DNA of 64,000 nt from positions 135,465,132 to 135,529,131 of the forward strand of contig NC_067282.1 of assembly GCF_020740795.1 (NCBI RefSeq), written 5' to 3'. This document shows, in pieces, positions 1 to 13,114 of the stretch. A program made the translations under genes and the position numbers. The stretch is from Apus apus (lineage: Eukaryota > Chordata > Aves > Apodiformes > Apodidae). Position 1 is the first letter of the stretch. The number at the start of each line of letters is the position of its first letter. Under the pieces are notes generated by a model, which saw only the letters and a program-made list of their open reading frames with translations, was not told the DNA's origin and searched no databases.

Positions 1-3000
1 GTTGTTAGAAAAAGTGAACTCTGCAAGAAAGCAAATGCAAGAAGTGAATGCAGCAGGAAAGGAAGTGCGAGGGAAATGAGAACAGCAGGAGACGAGATTA
101 ACTAGTGAAAGAAGAGTGACAGTTGGTCAATTCTACTTTTTTCTTTACCTCTTCCTCTCTCAGTAAGTCTGCAACCGAAAAGATGGCTAATCTTTCAAGT
201 TTTACATTGCAGTAGAGTTTAAGGTCCCACTTTGATTTAGTGCTGGTATTCACGGTTGTATGCTGATAATCCTGATCAGGATTATTTTAAAAGCCATTCA
301 AGTGGAATGGAAGGAATACTACAAAAGGTAGTGTCTTGTAAATCTACTCTTAATCATTACACCTGTCCTACAGGAATGGTGTGTCTTTACTAATCTGAAT
401 ATCTTCAGGGATCAATGATTTTGCATGACTTGAGAATTTGTAATTCCAACTTAAAAAAAAAAAATTCTGACAGTTTTGCTCATATGGTTTACATTTCCCC
501 TATCAAATGACAATATGACGTTGTAGTTGTGTCTTGGCTTTTTACAGTGTTCGTCCCTGATATGGAAGACTTTTAGCATATGCTGTAGAGATTGGGTGTA
601 AATTAACTGTCAAACTTATTTTTATTTTAAAAGACAGCTCAGTTACTGTAAAGCCAGTTAATATTAGTGTTAGTTAAGAAAAGCACTTAAGCATGTGTTC
701 CGTTTTGAGCTCATAAATAATTAAATGGCACTTGGAATTGTTCCTCTTCTCTTTGAATCTGTTTATATTGGGTTTTATTGAAGAGCTTAAATTAACATGC
801 CCAAATGGCTTGCCAACTTTGAGTTAAATTTCTTATTCCCTTTGAGATATTTCCTTTGCAGAAACTTCTTTTCTTTCTCTGAAGGCTTTAGTAGATCACT
901 AATAAGTAAAAAGAAGGAAAAAAAAAATGTAGTTTCTTGTATGTGAAGTAACTGCTGCTAAAAAGCAAAACAAAACCAAAAAACAACCAAAATGTAGCTG
1001 TTGATTGTAGATTTATATAATATATATATTCAGACTATTTTTAGCATGTTAATTTAAAGCTGGTGTGTGTGTATGTATGTATGTTTGTATTTATGAAAAC
1101 CACCAATTTTACTGTGCCTTGATTTAAAGATCTCAGTATCTGTAAAAATGTCTAGAACTGACCTGAACGTATGCATCCATTTTCAATCCTACTATTTATC
1201 AGTGAGTTAAGATCTGCCTTGGGTTGTGATGATAAAATAAAAAGTACCTGTGGCACACAGGCGGGTTATTACTGAGCTAAATAATAATGGTTTGTGATTT
1301 TATTTTGTTTCTTTGCTAACTAGATACTCCCAGTGTAATATCCTGGTATGTTGCTCTCTGCTGATTAACTTCATGTTTACTTTCTTAAACAAAGCAAAAT
1401 TTGAAACTGAAGTTCTTTTACTGCCTATCTGCAGTAGCAAGGTTAACAGGTGGATTGTTCATTGTACTAATCAGCTCTAAAGTTATCATTTAAGTATATA
1501 TTTTCAGCGAGGTTTTAGAGTTCTGCACTAGATGACCCCATGGACTTTGCTATCAGGAGAGCCACATTTTGGACCGAACTATGGACATTGGTACAGATAG
1601 AATTATTTTAGTATAGACTATGTGGTAAAGCTTCCAAAGTCCAGATTGCATGAACAATTCAGGTTTGATAATGTCATATAGAATTGGCCAAGTTTTTAGT
1701 TATTTCACTTTGTCACCATCAAGTATCTTGCTGATTTTGATTTTAAGAACAGCTTCCTGTGAATAGATGGCTTTAAAAAAGCTGACTGTGATAAACGTCA
1801 TTCCCATTTCTTTTATGTTAGAGAAAGCAAAAAGATAAGTGCTATTATAATAGAAGTATGAATTGGCAGTAGTTTTTGACAGAGTGCTCAAGAGCTCTTC
1901 TGATGTTTCAGCTGCATGTTAAATGTGCCACATCTACACAGGGTTTTGCCCAAAATTTCTACATGTAGAAAAAATAAATACAGAAACACTTTTTTATGAG
2001 TGTTGGTAATGGGCAGAAATAAATGGTAGCTATCTATGTTTTTACTTTGCCAAATTATTGTTTAGAAGACTGTGGTATAATCTTACAGGAAGAATATGAA
2101 GAATAAAAGAGCTCTAGAGACTATTTACAAAATAAAGCCTGCTTGAGGATATGAGAGATGCACAATCTACCTGAAGGGTTCATATTTGTATTGCCCACAT
2201 GGCGAGGGAAAGCCTAATTATAAACTAGAGTAGCATAAGGGATGTCTTAATCACTCCTATTGATTTTGCGGAAGATCCTCAGTGTGGTGAAGGATTTAGA
2301 GATCACAGATGAGCAGAGGTAGTGAGGATAACTCTAGCAGTCACCTTAAAGGCGAAATTCCAGGTCCTGGACAAGCTGCAAAAGTGTAGTAGCTTTTGCC
2401 AGTGGCTCTTGTTTCAGTAAGTGTCGTGGTACCATGATTGCCTTTCATTACAGAGGTGTAGTTCACTCGTACTAGATTTCAGTGGTCATTTTTGTTATAG
2501 TAGGCTACTTTTGGAATAATATCTTTTGGTCATGTGAGCACTTGGGTTTTACTTTAAATTGCCTTATGTATATATATATATATATAAAAGATCTTAGGTA
2601 ACATGAGCTGTTTGAACATGATTTTATGAACTGTAAAAAGTAAACTATGTAATAATTTATAATAAGGTATTATAAAAAAAAATAAAAGAGGTAATTGCCT
2701 GAAATTTGAAATAAAAGGTTTTTCTTTAGGGTTTTTTTTAGTAGAATGGCTATGGGGTGGTTTATGATGAATTTATATACTGTAAATCATACATGTCCAA
2801 GTTCATGTGCCACACAAATGGATTATATCCAATGCAGGTGGACAAATTTAATGCCTAAATTAATCACACCCATGCACCGTCCATTACTCAAAATCTTCAT
2901 CTTAATCTGGTCTCAGAGGCAGATGTGGAGTGTTTTGCATATATGGTTATACCCTGTTAAATAAGCTTCTTCACTTGCCTGTGTTCCCTGATTTCAAATA

Positions 3001-5270
3001 GCTGGTTTCACAGCACTGTGCACTTTGTGCCTCGCTTAGTGAAAAGTAGGATTCACCTCTCTGCTTTCTGAGTTGTCAAAAACAGCCCAGTATTTCTGTA
3101 GCAGGATAATCTTTTAAGTAGAGCAGAACATACTAAGAATTATTTGGCAAGAGGTTCTCAGAGAGAATTTCCGTTTTGGTTAGGCCTTGAGATTTTTGCT
3201 GGTTATGACTGCTAGATGGCTCTTTCCAGGAGAATGGATAAGGCAAAAAGATAGAGAGTGACATACTCATTTGTCATTACATCTGCTGACTTTGGCACCA
3301 GAGGTAGTGTTTAGATCTTATCTACTTCTGACTCCATTAATTAATTTTAATCTGAGCTTTGTCCTATTCAATATATGTTTCTCTCCTGTGCTATTTCCTG
3401 TAGGGTGGTTCAACATCTTCTGACCTTAGTTTATTTCAAGTCAGTATGAATCATATAAAACTCAGCCTTCAGAGGCAGAGAGATTTTATAATACTTGGCA
3501 ATTAAAAGTTCCTAATAGTTTTAACCTTTAAACATAGATTAGTTAACTTTTCCAGAGCCTTTCTGGGAAGGTTTTCCAAAATAGTATTTTCTATTAATAT
3601 TCTATTAAAACACTATTTCCTGTTTCCAGAAATAACTCCAAATGAGTCTGGTTACACCTAGCAGGACTAATTAGCCTAAATGTCAGTGTTACAAGAGCAA
3701 TAATAAGGTATGTTCAGTGGAAGAAAAACACACTATTATGCATGAGCCTGTTGCATAAATGGGTTAGAAAAACTTGTCACTAATGCAATTATCTGAAAAA
3801 CCCTTGCCTGGTAGGTTTGTTTCTGTCTTGCTCTTGGACAGATTGTCTACCCCCATTTCTGATCCTTAAGTGTATTTATGTATGTGGCTCTGGTTTAATA
3901 GAGCTTTCCCACTGCTGGAGAACTAGAGGAAAGAGAAACCTTTGGAAGCAGTCCCAGTCTATATCTGCCTCCCCCACCTCTGTAGCATTATAGACCACTT
4001 TCCCTAAAAAGGTTGCTGTTATTTTCATTTTGCAAATGGAATTATTTTATAATTGTTTATAAAAAGTGTCTTAAAGGGAATGAGCAGGCAGCAATGCAGA
4101 GTTAATGTTACCAAATTATTCAGGTTAGTAAAGAGCAGGACTGATGAAACTAAATAGATTTATATAATAGAATGAGCTTAGTAGAAAGTAAATTCTAATG
4201 TCATATATAAAAAAAATATTCGTATCTACTGAGGAGTTATAATCCAGAAAAATATCTGCTGGCTTGAAGTGTGTGCTAGTGGTTTAAAAAGCAAACTGAA
4301 TTTTAGGACTTACTAGGAAAAGCATTTCAAACAAAAAGGATAAAAGTAATTATTCCACTGTATAAACAAGTGATTTGCATGTATCTTGAATAGTGTGTGG
4401 TTTGTTTCTTACATGTTAAAAAGTTTATAGCACTCAAAATGTTTGTGGGAGGAAAAATGGATGTTGAAAGGAAGGAACCAGGTTCAGTGTGAGCAATAGA
4501 CAGCTAAGAATTCTTCACTTTGGAAGACAAATGACTGAATGGAGTTGTGTTACATTTCTGTAAAACCAAGAGGGACAGGGAACTAGAGAAAGACTGCTTT
4601 TTTTGGCAATGTTTTCTTGTGGCCTCAAAACACTTGCAGCTCATGGATTTCCAAAGCTGGACATGGCTTACAGACATCTAATAAATCTCAGCACACTTAA
4701 AAGAGCCTTTGGCCACATGTTTACGTGTCTGATGGCTGGTGTGGTTCCTCTGGTTCTGAACCTTGGTTTCTTCCTCCTATTTCCTGTATAGGAAATACAC
4801 AAGTTCATTTTTATCCTTATTTCACAACATATGTCAGTGGTTCATGCTAAAAATATCCATGTGTAGCTGTGACATAGGGAGAAGTAGGACATGGCATTAT
4901 TATTACCAATAGGAATTAATAATCTAATCTTAAAAACTCATTGAAAATAGGGCAAAAGTTCACACAGGACTATGTTAAGAGGATGACGACATCAGCTGAA
5001 TTGGCATCCAGGAGATTCTGGAACAAAATGTATCTGGCAGATGTAAGAATATTCAGGAGAATGTAACAAGTTTGACCTGTTTGTTCACATACTCTTACAG
5101 ACAAATTCTGGACTAAATTGATTTACTTAGCTAGTATGGTCACTCTTGTATTGAAGTGATATGTGGATATCATGAAAAGTTACATTTCTGGGGAGACAAA
5201 GGCTGTAGTTGCACAATTTTTCATTGCCTGTACAGGCCATTTAAGAGTTTGAATATTTCTATTCTCCTAC

Positions 5271-5280
5271 TTTTTTTTTT

Positions 5281-5312
<32 letters not shown>
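5271..5312. repeat. Poly-T tract, 42 nt
   Basis: This is an unbroken T run with a single C at 5293. It could be the tail of a retrocopy inserted in minus orientation, but the sequence to its right (5313 onward) is not one I recognise. A simple slippage repeat is equally likely. Confidence 0.85.
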
Positions 5313-6566
5313 CCTGGTTACATCTGATCTACAGCAACAGTCATAAGTTTGGAAGGGATGCATCATCAGTGGATCCTTCTGGTCACTGATGCCCAACTGA
5401 TGTGTTGTGATTTAATCGGTGAAGCCTGGTCTAAAAAAGTTGAGAATGGGATGAAATAATCCAATCTGGAAAAATATAAAACATCCCCATTCACTTGACC
5501 TAATTAATGTAAAGATTTATTCTGAGTGTTTATCTGCCTTTGGATTCAAGTGCTGCCATGCGTTCTTTTAGAGCAGCTGGAGCTACACTTGCATCAGATT
5601 CGAGTATGAGTGGGTTTTATGAGCAGTAGTTCCAATGACTCTAAAACAAGCCCTAGTCCTGACTCACCACATCAGTGTATCAGCATCCTTGTGTCTTTAT
5701 GCACTCATTGTAAAAAAAACCTGTGGGCTGTCTGCAAGCTGTGCTGCTTTTTAATTCTTGCTCTTGTAGGCTTCATACACTGGCTTCATGTAACTGTGCA
5801 CCTTGCAGCACATAAGAACTGAGGCTCCCCAGTTTTCTTACTTGTTTGTTTGAAGAAAGCACATATTTGATTTATAATGAAAGCCAAGACATTTCAGGGG
5901 TTTTCAGGGTAGAGTTGCAGTCAGTGGATGACATTGTAGAGAACAATGAGCTAGCTGGATCTGTGCCTTGCAGTGCATCTGCATTGATGTCCCTGCTGAG
6001 AAGCTGGGGAATTCGAAATCTAGGCTCCTTCAGTCAAGCTGCTGTCATTGGTGTCTGACCTTGGATAGCAGACAGATCTATGAGCTACCTTTATAACGCA
6101 TTTCATGCACCTGCCAGTGAGGTCCTGCTGTTTCTGGTTTTGTTGCATTGTTGTTTGGGTTTTTTTTAATTGTAATGTGGGTAAATCGTGAATGTAGCCA
6201 GTAGGCAGTGCTAGACTGATTAATTCCTCATCCCTCTTAAGTAGCTAGGCAACTAACTGCAGCTTGAGCAGCACAGTGATACTACCTGGCTGTTGGATTA
6301 CATCTAAGTAGTTTACCAAGGTCACAAAAGACAGAGAACAACAAACCAGTTATCCTTTGTTTTATTGAAAGGCCTTGCAGGCAGAAAAGGTAAATCTGCT
6401 TTTATTACTCCTAAGTGTCAGTATTTGCTTATATGTGAATGTGTCATGTGTCCCGTAATCCTGTGTCTACTGTGTCTGTTAGTGGATTCTGGGTGGTGTG
6501 GATTGATCGTTCCCGGGTACATCCTGGCTGTCAGAAATGAAGGGCTTCATAAGAAGGCTGTGCATC

Positions 6567-6598
6567 AGGCCTGTCTCTAGGTACCTCGAGACAGACCT
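6567..6598. repeat. 32-bp imperfect palindrome
   Basis: The segment matches its own reverse complement at 28 of 32 positions, centred on AGGTACCT, with CTGTCTC and GAGACAG in the arms. Its function is unknown. Confidence 0.75.
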
Positions 6599-7633
6599 GC
6601 TCCCCTCAAACCTGTGTCTGATTCACTTCACTGTGCTTCTGCTTTTGAGCCCTGTTTCATGCTAAGAAAATGATTGCCTAAGTCTTGTACAGAGCTTTGC
6701 AGTTAAAACACTACAGTCAATAGATGTCAGCAAAGAGCAACCATTTCTGTTCCTTACAGCGGCAGCTTCCCGTTTTGCTGGCAGAAAGCCTGGATGGCTG
6801 CAGAACCCACGCCAGAATGGATAGTCCCTGGTGCTATGGGATTGCCGTCATTCCAAGGTGACTATTCCTCCACTTAGCACTGGCCTGGGGAACAAATTTG
6901 GAAAGAGGCTGAAAGGAGGGACACAATGCGATTTGTGACTTCATGCTTTTCTGTCACTGTGTTTTTTTACTCAAGCAGCTGCCCGGTGCTCCTGCTCCCT
7001 CCCTCCCTGTTGGGGCTGCAAGGCACCACTGCTCCTCTCTGCTTGGCCAAGGAGAAGCCTCTTCCTCAGGAGCCTGGGAAGGGCAATGTCTCACCACACA
7101 CGTCCACCATCTTTCACTGTCCTTTCCTACAGTTTATTCTCTGAGGTATGCAGGACAGGTAAACAGATTCAGGGAAAGGGAGGACTGTCTCCTGTCAAAG
7201 TTAACAGAAGTTGCTGCGAAATTGTCTGTCATGGTTGCTTGTCCCTTGAAAAGAGGTGGACTGTGGTCACCTGTGAGGCTGGACTGGTGACAGAGTGACC
7301 TTTCTGAACATGGTCTTTCAGTAAACACCTCCACCCCCACACTCAGCCCTTTCTGTTAGGCTGGATTCCTCCTGTCCTATCCCCACTGGGTTTTTGAACA
7401 GGAGTGCCCTTTGGCCTTCATCTGTGATATGTGACTGACTTTCCTTTCTCAGCAGCTTCAGCAAGTCCCATGAAAATTTCTTCTGGTACTCCACGTTTAC
7501 TTTTCCAGCTGACAGATGGTTAAGTAAACCCTTGCTTGATCCCCTGAGCATCTCTGCTCTACTTAGACCCAGTGCAGAAGCCCACCAGATGATGTCCTGA
7601 TCTCTTCTTTATTTTCCTAATGATTTCTGGCTT

Positions 7634-9890
7634 AGAATCATAGAATGTTAGGGATTGGAAGGGACCTCTAGAGAGCATCTAGTCCAACCCCCCTGCCAAA
7701 GCAGGATCACCAAGGCTAGGCCACACAGAAATGCATCCACGTGGAAAGTCTCCAGAGAAGGAGACTCCACAACCTCTCTGGGCAGCCTGTTCCACTGCTC
7801 TCTCACCCTCACAGTAAAGAGGTTTCTCCTCATGTTGAGGTGAAACTTCCTATGTTCTAGCTTATACCCATTGTTCCTTGTCTTATTACTGAAAAGAGAC
7901 TGGCCCCTTCCTCTTGACACCCACCCCTCAGATATTTAATAGACAATAAGATCCCCTCTCAGCCTTCTCCTCAAGACTTAACAGCCCCAGTTCTCTCAGC
8001 CTTTCTTCATAGAAGACATGTTTAAATCCCTTAATCATCCTTGGAGCTCTGCGTTGGACTGTCTCCAGTAGATCCCTGTCTCTCTCTTGAGCTGGGAAGC
8101 CCAGAACTGGACACAGTACTCCAGGTGTGGTCTTACCAGGGCAGAGTAGAGGGGCAGGAGAATCTCCCTCAACCTGCTGGACACACGTTTCCTAATGCAC
8201 CCCAGGATACCATTGGTCCTTTTGGCCACAAGGGCACATTGCTGTCCCATGGATAATTACTGCCCACTAGGACTCCAAGGTCTTTCTCCATGGAGCTGCT
8301 CTCCAGCAGGACAACCCCTAACCTGTACTGGTGCCTGGTGTTATTCCTTTCCAGATGCAGGACTCTACGCTGGTCCTTATTGAACTTCTGAGGCTCACTC
8401 TGCCAAGCTCTCTAGCCTGTCTAGATCTCATTGGATGGCAGCACAGCCTTCTGGTGTGTCATTTCCTCTTAGTAAACCCATGTTGGCTACTCCTAATAAC
8501 CTTCTTTCCTTCCATATGGTTAGACGTGGCTCCAGAATGAGCTGCCCTGTCACCTTTCAAGGGATTGAGGTGAGGCTGACTGTTCTGTAGTTGCCTGGGT
8601 TATCTTCTTGCCCTTTTTGAAGACTCGAGTGACATTGGCTTTTTTCCAGTCCTCAGGCACCTCTCCCATTCTCCATGGTATTTAAAAAATGAAGGAGATT
8701 GGCTCAGCAACAGCATCAGCCAGCTCTCTCAGCACATGTGGATGCACCCATGGATTTGTGCACTTTCAGTTTATCCAAGTGATCTCTAACCCAATCCCCA
8801 CTGACCAGCAAAGAGCCTTCCTCCGGTTTTGCTCCCTTGCTTCCAGTGACTGGGATTCCTGAGGGCTGATCTTAGGAGTAAAGACTGAGGCAAAGAAGGC
8901 ATTCAGCAATTCTGCCATCTCTGCATCCTCTGTTACCATATCTCCCACCTCATTTAGCAGTGGAGCCAGTTTTTCCCTAATCTTCCTTTTCTCATTGATG
9001 TATTTGAAGAAGCTCTTCCTGTTTATTTTCACCTCCCTAGCCAGACTAAGTTGGCCTTTCTTGTTGAGTCTCTGCATATTCTGGCAGCATTTCTAGAATC
9101 CTCCCAATTAACCAGACCCTTTTTTCAAATACTGTAAATTTCCCTCTTCCATTTGAGTTATTCTAGGAGCTCCTTGTTTATCCATGCAGATCTCTTGCCT
9201 CCTCTACTTGATTTTTTTTTTTTTTTTTTCCAAGGGAATACATTTATCTGGAGCTTGGAGGAGGTAGTGCTTGAATATTGACCAGCTCTCTTGGGCCTCC
9301 CTACTTTCTAGAGCCCTAGCCCACGGGATACTTCTAAGTAGATCTTTGAAGAGGACAAAGTTAGCCCTCTTGAAGTCCAGGGTAGAAATTTTACCTATTT
9401 CTCTGCTTCTTTCTCTAACAATACTAAACTCTTAACATGTCATGGTCACTACAGCCAAGACTGCCCCCAGCCTTAATATCCATGGCCAGACCTTCTCTGT
9501 TAATACAAGTTCCAGCATCGCACCTCTCCTTGTTAGCTCTTCAACCAGCTGCAGCAGAAAATTGTTATCAATGCACTGCAGGAAACTTTTGGACTGGTTA
9601 TGCCTGGCTGTGTGATCTTTCCAACTGGTATCAAGATGACTGAAGTCACTCATGAGCACCAGGGCATGTCATCTTGAGGCTACTTCCAGCTGCTTGTAGA
9701 AGGCCTTTGTCAACAACTTCTTGGTTTGGTGGTCTGTAGTAGATGCCCACAACAGTATCACCCATGTTTGCATGTCCCTTAACTCTTGCCCATAAGCTTT
9801 CAACACTTTCATCATCTCCCCCTGGGTTAAGCTCAATATGTTCTAAAAGTACACAGTTCTCCATTACCACATTCCAGTCATGAGATGACT
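7634..9890 (-). mobile_element. CR1 LINE, long decayed copy with internal deletion
   Basis: The 3' tail begins at 7634 with the CR1 signature (AGAATCATAGAATG, then TTGGAAGGGACCTCTAGAGA). Going up in coordinate on the minus strand come the C-terminal reverse transcriptase ([13 protein letters not shown] near 8100), the linker (AELLNAFFASVFT near 8880) and endonuclease (VVGIYYRPPNQE near 9740). Near 8455 the sequence jumps over the catalytic palm, so the FADD-type box is missing. Several frameshifts and stops are present. An 18-nt or longer T run at about 9211-9229 interrupts the copy. Known CR1 elements are near 4.5 kb, so the 5' half of ORF2 and all of ORF1 are absent. Confidence 0.92.
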
Positions 9891-12800
9891 TCAAAGTCCT
9901 GCTTCAAAGATTACCAGAACTGGCTCAAATTTCTTTTGCTGCCTCACTTCTCCAAACTCACTTGCATGTTCTACAAGGCACTCCTGAAGCTATTCAGAGA
10001 GATGTTTTCACCACGCATTGTTTTCCTCCAAGGAACTGCTTTATGCATCAAACTCTTTGTATCAGAACTAATGTGACTTAAGGTCAGGTTGCTAGGACGT
10101 TTATCTGTGCACCTTTTCTTCTCTTAGGGCTACTTTAGAAGATAGTTGTATGATGTTTTCAGGGCAAAGGTCCTTGAAGGAATTCACATGTTACTCTCAC
10201 AAGAGTTCCAGCCCTCCCTCTGGCCCTTCTGCCCTCCCCCCACCTCTTGCACTCTGTTTCATGTGACCCAATGGCCAGGTGAGCCTAGGGAGCAAGCAAA
10301 GCAGGCTAACAAGAGCAGGTAGAAGCCTCATGACTCAGCTCTGGTGGCATAAATGTTTCATGCTGTCCTTTCTAAATCAATCTTGAGAAGAACCCTTACT
10401 CAGGAATGTAGAATACATAAATCAAATAGGAAATCAGTATTGTAGCCATTTATGTGCAATAGAGATTGGACAGAGCATCATTTCTTCCAAACCTAGTATT
10501 GCTGTGGTCTAGGTACATTTTGGACCTGTATTTTTTTATTTTGTAAGGCTGAAATTTCTCTCCAAAAGTTTTAACTGCCATAGAAAAAAAGAAAGAAAAA
10601 CGGAGAGGGGAAGAGATATTTTTACAACATCTTACAAGTTGTGAAATTTTTTTAACATCTCCATGACCTTCTAAAATGACTTGTGAAGGCAGATTGACAA
10701 TTCCATTAAAAATTTAGTTTGAATCCCTCTGCTACAGGCTCAGGAAGGGGAGGGAGAGTAGCAGCACAGTGGGGAGAGCAAGGGAAAAGAAGATGAAAGA
10801 AGTGGGTAGGTATAGCAATGTCTGGGAGACCCTGGTTGCCAGTAGCTACCATCTCATGCTTCCATCCTTTAGTAAGAGTGCCCAGCTTAGCTTTCTGGAC
10901 CTCTGACATAGGCAAGTTGTGCTACACTGTCTGCAGCTGCACTGAGCACTGCTGGTGCCTATGATGGCCCTGCTACCCTGCAGTTTTACTGGCAGAAGCT
11001 CATTGCTTTCTCAGGCTATTACTGCCACACAGTTGCTGCACTGTATCCGAGTTGTAGCTACATTGTGTAAAGCTTGAGTAAATCTCTGTTTAAACCACTT
11101 GGAAATTAAAAATGCTGTACAAAGCATTACTGAGAGGTACTTCACACTCACCACTTCATATTCTAATCCCTTTGGCCAGTTCAGGACTATATGCTTTAAC
11201 CCCATCATTGATCCACGTGGCATGTCCTCACCCTGTCCCTTCACTCACAGTTTTATATTGTGAATATACATATAGATGCTGCATAAATCAGTCTTCTCAG
11301 CTCAGTTAATGACTTACTTGCAACCCTTTTTTGCCCGAAGACCCTTTGGCTTTTTTCCATACTCAAAGGGCTATAAAAAATGTTTTTAAAATAAAATGTT
11401 CAAACATCTTCAGTAGCTTATCTCTTGCCACTTACTAATAGTGGAAGAGCGACAGCTAAAATGAGGGAAATGGTGGTCTGTGGTATTTTAGAATGAGGGA
11501 AAGATACTTTAGTGTCAGAAGAGCAAAGCATCATAAACAAAATTCTGATTTCCAAATGGATTATTTGCATAGAACAGTGCTTAAGGCAGCAACTCCCTTA
11601 AAGTGTGTTGAATTGGTAAATGGCAAGGGACTGCAGATGAAGAGGCTTTTCTCTCACTGAGCCCTTCAACACAAAACTTCTGAATCTTTTGTGCAGATGC
11701 AAAATCGGTAGGTACTGATGTCAGCTGGCACAAGCAAGGTATGAAATGTAAGGGCTCTGTGGCTAGTGTGAGGTGTGTGGCTAAAGAGAGCATTGATGTT
11801 CACTGGAAATAAGGCCATACCTCAGCTTTTCAGAAGCAAAACACCCAGAAGGTGAGCTTGTCTTACAGATGTGTACCTTCAGGGCCCACAGGGAGTCAAA
11901 GCAGAGTAACCATGCTTGTCTGCATGACTTCTTTTCAATCAACTTTTGCTGTGATTTTTCTGCCTGCTATGCCTTGGAATTGTATGGCTGGGGAGAACTA
12001 GTTTGGGGAGTAGAATCCTTAAAGGCAGCCTGCAGAGCCAACTTAAGGTTAGGACAGAAAACATATCACAGAATAAAATCAGAAGTCTTCACTGGGTTCC
12101 TAGAGCAGTCCCTCAGATGTGAACACAGACATGATTCTTGGAAAATCTGTCTTATTGGGGCAGAGTAAATAAATAAATTGTGTTCAGGTTAAAATGTGTC
12201 TGAGCAGCAGTTTATCTGCTGCAGTGGAACTGTTGAGTTCCATTGCACAAGGACTGTGAAGTACAATGTTTCTCATCAAAACACTGGAAACAAGCATTTT
12301 GCAGGACAAAAGTCAAACAGAAAAAACCCACATTAGTAGCTCCCCAACATGTGGTGCAGGAGTTCATATGGATTTGTATCAATTGCATTTAAAACACAAG
12401 CACTATACAGTGCTTAACCCAGAAATAAGTTATATCAAAGAGCTACATCGTGTAAAAACAAAATAAAGGCATTTTACAAACACACTTCAGATCTTCAAAT
12501 GTACTGCTGCAGTTTTCAACTTCAGTATCAGTAACAAAGTCAAATAAGCACTTTCCAAATCCTTTCCCAAGGAGGAAATGAGTCTGGGGTCAAATCTTTG
12601 GTCATTTTCTTATGATGTGTTTTTAGACTTTTTATATATTCAAGTTCTTACAGGTTTGGGTTGTGTTTTTTTTTAACATCTTGGGTAAAATTTCTAAATC
12701 AGATCTAAGAAGTCCATTTGTATCCCCACAAAGCAAAAAATAAATAAATGATAAAGTAGATTTGGTTGTAGAAAAATGGATCTGACAACTGACTCTGTAA

Positions 12801-12995
12801 AACCATCTACATTTTCCCACTGAAAACTGAGTTCAGCTCTGCCATAGTGTCAGAATTTTCTTGTCCTCAAAATCTCATGTTTACAATTCTTTCAGTTAGG
12901 AGGACAGTAAACTGAATGGGAGCCTCCATTCAGAATTTCCCACCAATTACTCTATCTGTATTTGTTGATTACTGGGTACTGTTCTTCACATGGAG
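9891..12995. other. Noncoding DNA downstream of the sulfotransferase gene
   Basis: No repeat or exon is recognised. The part next to 12996 must contain the 3' untranslated region of the SULT gene, whose end is not clear. The open frames here are short and show no domain. Confidence 0.5.
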
Positions 12996-13114
12996 TCAAA
13001 ATTCATAGGTAAGACTTTTTGCCATCTTGCTGAGTTTCATTTTTTCATTAAATATCTCCTCAAACCTTCGATTCTGTTTTGGAGTGAAATGGTTCTTCCA
13101 GTCACCAACAGCAC
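12996..13114 (-). CDS. SULT6B1-like: SULT6B1-like coding exon 6 (residues 247-285 and stop)
   Basis: The exon runs from a CTCCTAG|GT acceptor to a TGA stop at 12996-12998. It encodes [24 protein letters not shown] and ends LTYEF. The GDWKN block is intact. The dimer motif that normally follows (K, then TV, then E) is altered: K253 and T257 are kept, Pro258 replaces Val and Arg262 replaces Glu. Weak polyadenylation-like hexamers lie near 12631-12640, but I saw no canonical signal. Confidence 0.92.

Larger units (their letters stand above)
1..7633. other. AT-rich DNA with no recognised gene
   Basis: I see no coding exon, CR1 piece or RNA gene that I can support. Short repeats are present: TGTA/TGTG repeats near 1062-1092, TA near 2569-2585, and a T tract at 5271-5312. 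A 32-bp palindrome lies at 6567-6598. The open frames are short and have no recognisable domains. Confidence 0.6.

Noticed and set aside
5313..5600. Possible retrocopy next to the 42-nt T tract
   Set aside because: The flanking sequence encodes nothing I recognise and no target duplication was seen.
12631..12640. Weak polyadenylation-like hexamers downstream of the sulfotransferase stop
   Set aside because: Only variant hexamers in AT-rich DNA, with no clear downstream GT-rich element. Not called as the gene end.
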